The notes beneath the pieces are model-generated. The model did not search any database, was not told the origin of the DNA, and saw nothing but the letters and a program-made list of their open reading frames with translations. 9,468 bases of DNA from Selenomonadaceae bacterium UBA3796 (GTDB taxonomy: Bacteria > Bacillota > Negativicutes > Selenomonadales > Selenomonadaceae): NCBI GenBank assembly GCA_002369175.1, contig DFES01000216.1, positions 6,333 through 15,800 on the forward strand, read 5' to 3'. Made by a program: the position numbers and the translations under genes. Shown one piece after another: positions 5,327-9,468 of the stretch. Within the stretch, counting starts at the first letter, position 1, and each line of letters begins with the position of its first letter.

Positions 5327-7051
5327 ATGAACTTCATCAATAATCTGCGCGTTGCCTACAAGCTTCTTATTCTCTGCGTCATCGGTGCTGTCGGCATGGC
5401 CACTCTCGGCTACAGCGGCTATTCCGCCATGCAGGACACCACCCGTGACTTGAACACCATCTCAAGGGAAAAATTGAAATCCATCTACTACATCGGCAAT
5501 TGCCGACATGCCATGCGCTACATGCAGAGCATGATGCTCATTGCCACAGGCGCCAGTGATCTTGCCCGCGTCCAGAGCGTAACGGGAAAATTTGATGATG
5601 GCGTCAGGGAGATGGAGGAGAATCTTGAAAAGGTTCGTCCCATCGTGGAAAAGGATTCGGAACTTTCCAAGAGTTACGCCCAGATCCAGCAGGACTGGAC
5701 CAGCTATAAGACGGTCCTGACGGAAGCTATGAATCTTGCAAGGTCCGGGCACTATGCCGAAGGCCGTGCCCATTACGATGCGAATGGAGCCGCTGTTGCC
5801 ACCAGCATGGGCAAGCACTTCGTACAGATTTCCGTCACGGCCGACGAGGAAGCGGAAACCATGGGGCAGATCAGTGATGAGAATGCCGCTGCCACTTCCC
5901 GGAACATGGTCATTCAGAGCATCATGATTCTCGCCATCCTCATCATCTCCAGCTTCTGGATCACCAAGGAAATCACGAAACCCCTGGATCTCATGATGGC
6001 GGCCTGTGCTAGGCTTCGTGACGGAGATTTCCGGGAGGTTCCCCGCTCTTCTGATACCATGCGCGGAGATGAGTTCGGCCAGATGGCGGACATCATCGTA
6101 TCCATGCGCAGCACCATCAACAAGCTCATGCGCAACACGGGCAACAGTGCTGAGCAACTGGCGGCATCCTCTCAGGAACTCACGGCCAGCGCAACGCAGT
6201 CCGCGCAAGCCTCTGAGCAGGTAGCCCAGTCCGTCACCAATGCGGCAGGAGCTGTGGTGGAACAGCAGCAGAACGTGGCAGACACCATGGAATCCGTGGA
6301 CACCACCATTGTTGCCATAGACAACCTCACCGATACTGCCCATCGGGTGGCAGATAATGCGAAATCCTCCCAGAGTATGGCAGATGCCGGAAGTGCGGCC
6401 ATCGAGGTCGCTGTGGAAAAGATCCTGAGCGTCGAGAAGATCGTGAATCACTCCGCTGCCACAGTGGACAAGCTTGGTCAGAGTTCCCAGGAAATCGGCC
6501 AGATCGTAGAAACCATTTCCGCCATTTCTGAGCAGACGAACCTCCTGGCACTCAATGCCGCCATCGAGGCTGCCCGGGCCGGTGAACACGGGCGAGGCTT
6601 CGCCGTGGTTGCAGATGAGGTTCGAAAGCTCGCCGAAGAGTCCCAAACGGCCGCTCAGCGCATCACCGGACTCATCGACGGCATCCAGAAAGACACCTCA
6701 GAGGCCGTCTCCTCCATGCAGGAGGGCAATACCGCCGTTCGGGAGGGCACCCATTCCGTGGAGCAATTGCGGGAGACCTTTGAGCAGATACGTGCGGCTT
6801 CCGGCGAAGTCACCCAGCGGGTTCAGGGCATGACGGTTGATCTCCAGCATGTGGCCAAGGAGGCGGACAACATCAAGTCGAAATCTCAGCAGATTTCTTC
6901 TGACGGGGGCAAGGTTTCCCAAGAGATGGAGACCGTTTCTGCCGCTTCGGAGGAACAGTCTGCCTCTTCCAACGAAATCGCCACCGCCAGCAGTTCATTG
7001 GCTGAACTGGCACAGGAGCTGCAGAATTCTCTGCAAAAATTCAAGTTTTAA
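5327..7051 (+). CDS. Methyl-accepting chemotaxis protein
   Basis: This 574-residue transmembrane chemoreceptor has a short cytoplasmic N-terminus, TM1 (about 12-31), an extracytoplasmic helical sensor of about 160 residues (32-192) of the four-helix-bundle type, TM2 (about 193-212), a HAMP linker (about 213-266, with the KPLDLMMA and GDEFGQMA patterns) and a long signalling coiled coil. The hairpin tip that binds CheA and CheW is clear at ISEQTNLLALNAAIEAARAG (400-419), followed by HGRGFAVVADEVRKLAEES (421-439). Gln/Glu-rich helices on both sides suit methylation. The C-terminus LQNSLQKFKF has no CheR-tethering pentapeptide of the NWETF type. GGAGG lies 10 bases before the ATG. No terminator was seen in the 102-base gap after the transporter gene, so read-through is possible; an intrinsic terminator follows the stop. 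The ligand is unknown. Confidence 0.95.
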   Translation: MNFINNLRVAYKLLILCVIGAVGMATLGYSGYSAMQDTTRDLNTISREKLKSIYYIGNCRHAMRYMQSMMLIATGASDLARVQSVTGKFDDGVREMEENLEKVRPIVEKDSELSKSYAQIQQDWTSYKTVLTEAMNLARSGHYAEGRAHYDANGAAVATSMGKHFVQISVTADEEAETMGQISDENAAATSRNMVIQSIMILAILIISSFWITKEITKPLDLMMAACARLRDGDFREVPRSSDTMRGDEFGQMADIIVSMRSTINKLMRNTGNSAEQLAASSQELTASATQSAQASEQVAQSVTNAAGAVVEQQQNVADTMESVDTTIVAIDNLTDTAHRVADNAKSSQSMADAGSAAIEVAVEKILSVEKIVNHSAATVDKLGQSSQEIGQIVETISAISEQTNLLALNAAIEAARAGEHGRGFAVVADEVRKLAEESQTAAQRITGLIDGIQKDTSEAVSSMQEGNTAVREGTHSVEQLRETFEQIRAASGEVTQRVQGMTVDLQHVAKEADNIKSKSQQISSDGGKVSQEMETVSAASEEQSASSNEIATASSSLAELAQELQNSLQKFKF

Positions 7052-7053
7052 GG

Positions 7054-7086
7054 AAAGGCGCACGGCTTTGGCTGTGCGCCTTTTTT
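7054..7086 (+). terminator. Intrinsic terminator of the chemoreceptor gene
   Basis: AAAGGCGCAC (7054-7063) pairs perfectly with GTGCGCCTTT (7074-7083). The stem can be extended inward by G-U, G-C and C-G pairs to a TTTG loop, and six T residues end at 7086. It starts 3 bases after the stop codon. Confidence 0.95.
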
Positions 7087-7090
7087 CTCT

Positions 7091-7114
7091 CGATGAAATT
7101 CTAATAGTTCATCG
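7091..7114. promoter_or_regulatory. 7-bp inverted repeat upstream of the methyltransferase
   Basis: CGATGAA (7091-7097) and TTCATCG (7108-7114) are exact inverted repeats with an AT-rich 10-base spacer, about 80 bases before the methyltransferase start. The spacing resembles a dimeric repressor operator, but the arms are short and chance is possible. The following A-rich stretch (7136-7175) may carry the promoter; no clear -35/-10 pair stands out. Confidence 0.3.
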
Positions 7115-7194
7115 GAAGGATTCGCAGAGAACAAACGCGAATTAAAAAAATTAAAGTAAAGACTACAAAAAATCTGTGTACGCTGGGTGAGATT

Positions 7195-8010
7195 ATGAGA
7201 GAAAGAATCGACAGCATGTCGAATAAAAAAATGAAGCTTGTGTCCTCCCTGAAGCAGCGGAAATACCGGGAAAAAGAGGGACTTTTCCTGGCGGAGGGCA
7301 TCCGTCTCTGCGAAATGGCGGCGGAGGCCGGCTGGGGGATACGATTCGGGCTGTATACCAAAAAACTTCTCGAAGCCCCCCGCGGAGCAGAACTGGCGCA
7401 ACGACTGGAGGAATCCGGGTGCAGCCTCTACGAAGTGCCTGAGCCTATTTTTGCAAAGGCCGGCGCCACAGACAGCCCCCAGGGCATTTTGCTCGTCATA
7501 GAGAAAAAAAGAACGACTCTTGAGGATCTGCTGCTTCCCGAGAAGCCTTCCCTTCTCATGGTGCTGGACGGAGTGCAGGATCCGGGGAATACAGGAACCA
7601 TGATACGCACGGCGGATGCGGCGGGCGCCGACGGTGTCCTTCTGCTCGACGGATGCGTGGATGTTTATTCGGATAAGACCGTGAGGGCAGCCATGGGCTC
7701 TCTCTTTCATCTTCCGGTTTGTCAGGGCATCGCCCGGGAGAATTTCCTGGCATACGCCCGAAACGAAAGCCTCACCCTCTATGCCGCTGCGCTGGATGCA
7801 TCCGCAAAACAGTACCACGAAGCAGATTTTTCCGGAAGAGTTGCCCTGGTATTCGGCAACGAGGCCAACGGTGCCTCCCAAGAGCTGCTGCATGCCTCAG
7901 AAACGATATACATTCCCATGTATGGCAGGGCAGAGTCCCTGAACGTGGCAACCGCTGCCGCAGTGATTCTCTATGAGGCAGCAAGGCAGAGAAGCGGCTT
8001 GCAGAGATGA
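7195..8010 (+). CDS. SpoU/TrmH-family RNA 2'-O-ribose methyltransferase
   Basis: This 271-residue SPOUT-class enzyme is expected to transfer a methyl group from S-adenosylmethionine to a ribose 2'-OH in rRNA or tRNA in the cytoplasm. The N-terminal substrate-binding region (about 1-105) begins with the family lead-in IDSMSNKKMKLVSSLKQRKY and contains EGLFLAEG (28-35). The catalytic domain has all three SpoU motifs: DPGNTGTMIRTADAAG (129-144, with the conserved Asn and Arg), FGNEANGAS (220-228) and IPMYGRAESLNVATA (240-254), the last forming the trefoil knot. The ATG at 7195 is preferred over the one at 7216 because the IDS...N lead-in is conserved and GGTGAG lies just upstream. Length is normal. 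It resembles RlmB or tRNA-type members, but the target cannot be assigned from sequence alone. It probably forms an operon with the DUF4127 gene 39 bases downstream. Confidence 0.92.
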   Translation: MRERIDSMSNKKMKLVSSLKQRKYREKEGLFLAEGIRLCEMAAEAGWGIRFGLYTKKLLEAPRGAELAQRLEESGCSLYEVPEPIFAKAGATDSPQGILLVIEKKRTTLEDLLLPEKPSLLMVLDGVQDPGNTGTMIRTADAAGADGVLLLDGCVDVYSDKTVRAAMGSLFHLPVCQGIARENFLAYARNESLTLYAAALDASAKQYHEADFSGRVALVFGNEANGASQELLHASETIYIPMYGRAESLNVATAAAVILYEAARQRSGLQR

Positions 8011-8049
8011 TGGCATATTGCGGCAGCTTTCAAAGGAGGGGGAAGTGTT

Positions 8050-9468
8050 ATGAAGAAATGGAAGTGGAGAGGAACCTTATGGCGTATTCTATGCATGCCG
8101 GTTCTTTTTGCTTCCCTCGTAATGGGAGACATCGGTTTGGCAGCGGGAGCGGAAAAAATCATCTTCATAGCTCATGACAACAGGCCGATTTCCATGCAGC
8201 AGACAGCGGAGGTGGCAGAGCAGGCGGGCTGTGATATATGGATGCCGCCGGAGGAGCTTCTGTCCCGTGGTCTGGAGGAGCCGGGGAATCCGGAGGAACT
8301 CTGGAACTGGCTGGAGAGCCATGCCGGTTCTGCCCGGGCGGCGGTGATTTCTACGGATTCCATGCTCTATGGAGGACTTATTCCTTCCCGAAGGCATGAA
8401 ATTTCCGAGAGAACCCTGCATGCCAGGCTTGCCCGGTTCAAGAAACTCCGCTATGATCATCCGGAGCTTCGCGTATACCTGTTCGGTTCGCTGATGCGGA
8501 CACCGAAGAGCGGAATGTACAGCGGAAATGAGGAACCGGCTTACTACAACGATTATGGAGCGGATATTTTCCTCTACACGTCATTGGAAGACAAAGCTGA
8601 GCTGGGGAAGCTTTCCGAGGAAGAGAAGAAGGAAATGAAAAAAGCCAGACAGCGCATTCCCTCCGACGTGATGGAGGATTGGATGCGCCGCCGGGCGAAA
8701 AATCTTGCGGCTACGAAGCAGCTGATGGATATGGCCAGGGACGGCATCGCAAACTGCTTCGTCGTTGGCCGTGACGACAATGCGCCTTTTTGCCGGACGC
8801 ATAAGGAGAACAGGGAGCTCCTTTCCTACGCTGCGCGAAAGAGGATTCCGGACAGTCTCTTTCGCTCCATGGCGGGAATCGACGAATTCAATTTGTTGCT
8901 CTTGACGAGGGCAGTCAATGATCTGAGAAATGAAATCCCCTTTGTCCATGTAGTTTACAATGAGGGAAAAGGGGCGGATACGATTCCTGCCTATTCGGAT
9001 GAGCGCATCGGGAACTCCATCGGAGAGTCCATTGCCCTGGCCGGAGGCATGATGGTTTCGGTGCCGGAGAAGGCGGATTTTGTGTTGCTGGTAAATACGG
9101 ATCCCAAGGGAAGGACCGGTGAGGCCGGTGTTGTATCAGATGAAGCAGCGCTTTCCAATGACGGAAAGGCTAGGAAGGACACATCGCATTTTTTCGCTGC
9201 CGTGAAGGAGTGCATTGACAAGGGCTATTCCGTGGGCATTGCAGATATCGTTTTTTCCAATGGTGCGGACAATGCTTTGATGAAAAGGCTTTGCCAGGAG
9301 GGGCTGTTGGAGAAGCTGTCATCCTACTCCGGATGGAATACGGCTACCAATAGTTCCGGCTTCGCGCTGGGCATGGGAATGCTGTCCCGCGACATGTCTA
9401 AGGCGGGGAGAAGCCGTCTGCTGGCGCGTCGGTACCTGGATGACTGGGCATATCAGTCGAACGTCCGC
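8050..9468 (+). CDS. Exported DUF4127-family protein, 3' end beyond window
   Basis: The reading frame is open to the window edge, giving 473 codons of a protein that in this family is usually about 500 residues, so only the C-terminal tail should be missing. The N-terminus MKKWKWRGTLWRILCMPVLF is basic then hydrophobic and ends near AAGAEK (31-36), which suggests a secretion signal with cleavage near residue 34. The mature part begins KIIFIAHDNRPIS (36-48), matching the family's opening strand and DxRP motif. Further family landmarks are STDSMLYGGLIPSR (101-114), VVGRDDNAP (238-246), AGIDEFNLLLLTRAV (276-290), YNEGKGADTIPAYSDE (303-318) and SGWNTATNSSGFALG (427-441). The function of DUF4127 is not established; the conserved Asp, Asn and Arg clusters suggest an enzyme. 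AAGGAGG lies 10 bases before the ATG, and the gene follows the methyltransferase closely. Confidence 0.85.
   Translation, partial: MKKWKWRGTLWRILCMPVLFASLVMGDIGLAAGAEKIIFIAHDNRPISMQQTAEVAEQAGCDIWMPPEELLSRGLEEPGNPEELWNWLESHAGSARAAVISTDSMLYGGLIPSRRHEISERTLHARLARFKKLRYDHPELRVYLFGSLMRTPKSGMYSGNEEPAYYNDYGADIFLYTSLEDKAELGKLSEEEKKEMKKARQRIPSDVMEDWMRRRAKNLAATKQLMDMARDGIANCFVVGRDDNAPFCRTHKENRELLSYAARKRIPDSLFRSMAGIDEFNLLLLTRAVNDLRNEIPFVHVVYNEGKGADTIPAYSDERIGNSIGESIALAGGMMVSVPEKADFVLLVNTDPKGRTGEAGVVSDEAALSNDGKARKDTSHFFAAVKECIDKGYSVGIADIVFSNGADNALMKRLCQEGLLEKLSSYSGWNTATNSSGFALGMGMLSRDMSKAGRSRLLARRYLDDWAYQSNVR

Noticed and set aside
5462..6646. A 394-codon minus-strand open frame
   Set aside because: It is antisense to the chemoreceptor gene, and its His/Gly-rich composition is a by-product of the coding strand's codon use.

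Overview
The window is about 50% GC bacterial chromosome with strong Shine-Dalgarno sites and compact operons. The gene content suggests a Gram-positive-lineage anaerobe, most likely in the Negativicutes (Selenomonas-like): a short SufB/SufD-type protein, a peptidase T-like M20 hydrolase, a DUF815 ATPase, a four-helix-bundle chemoreceptor and a DUF4127 protein. That assignment is inferred from protein character only, because no rRNA or other strong taxonomic marker is present.

Layout. (1) Bases 1-444 hold the C-terminal part of a SufB/SufD Fe-S assembly protein on the + strand. (2) It converges, with a 15-base gap, on a minus-strand block: a PepT-like M20 metallopeptidase (460-1584), a strong intrinsic terminator (1685-1728) and a small unrecognised gene (1771-2037). 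(3) A 380-base divergent intergenic region (2038-2417) holds no convincing gene but is rich in inverted repeats: an SD-overlapping mini-hairpin, a perfect 8-bp hairpin, an 84-base nested inverted repeat, a hairpin with a T7 loop and a perfect 10-bp palindrome. (4) A DUF815 AAA+-like ATPase (2418-3728) follows; its last codons and stop lie in a 14-bp tandem duplication. (5) A 218-base gap carries a possible promoter and a terminator-like hairpin, then comes an ArsB/NhaD-type (ion transporter superfamily) membrane transporter (3947-5224). (6) A methyl-accepting chemotaxis protein (5327-7051) ends in a clear intrinsic terminator. (7) A SpoU/TrmH-family RNA 2'-O-methyltransferase (7195-8010) is followed after 39 bases by an exported DUF4127 protein (8050 onward), which runs off the window.

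The genes do not form one pathway. They look like ordinary housekeeping and accessory chromosomal genes: Fe-S assembly, peptide turnover, ion transport, taxis and RNA modification. I see no CRISPR array, phage module, complete IS element or recognisable defence cassette. The parts least explained by known families are the structured divergent intergenic region, the small 1771-2037 gene and the leader of the transporter gene.
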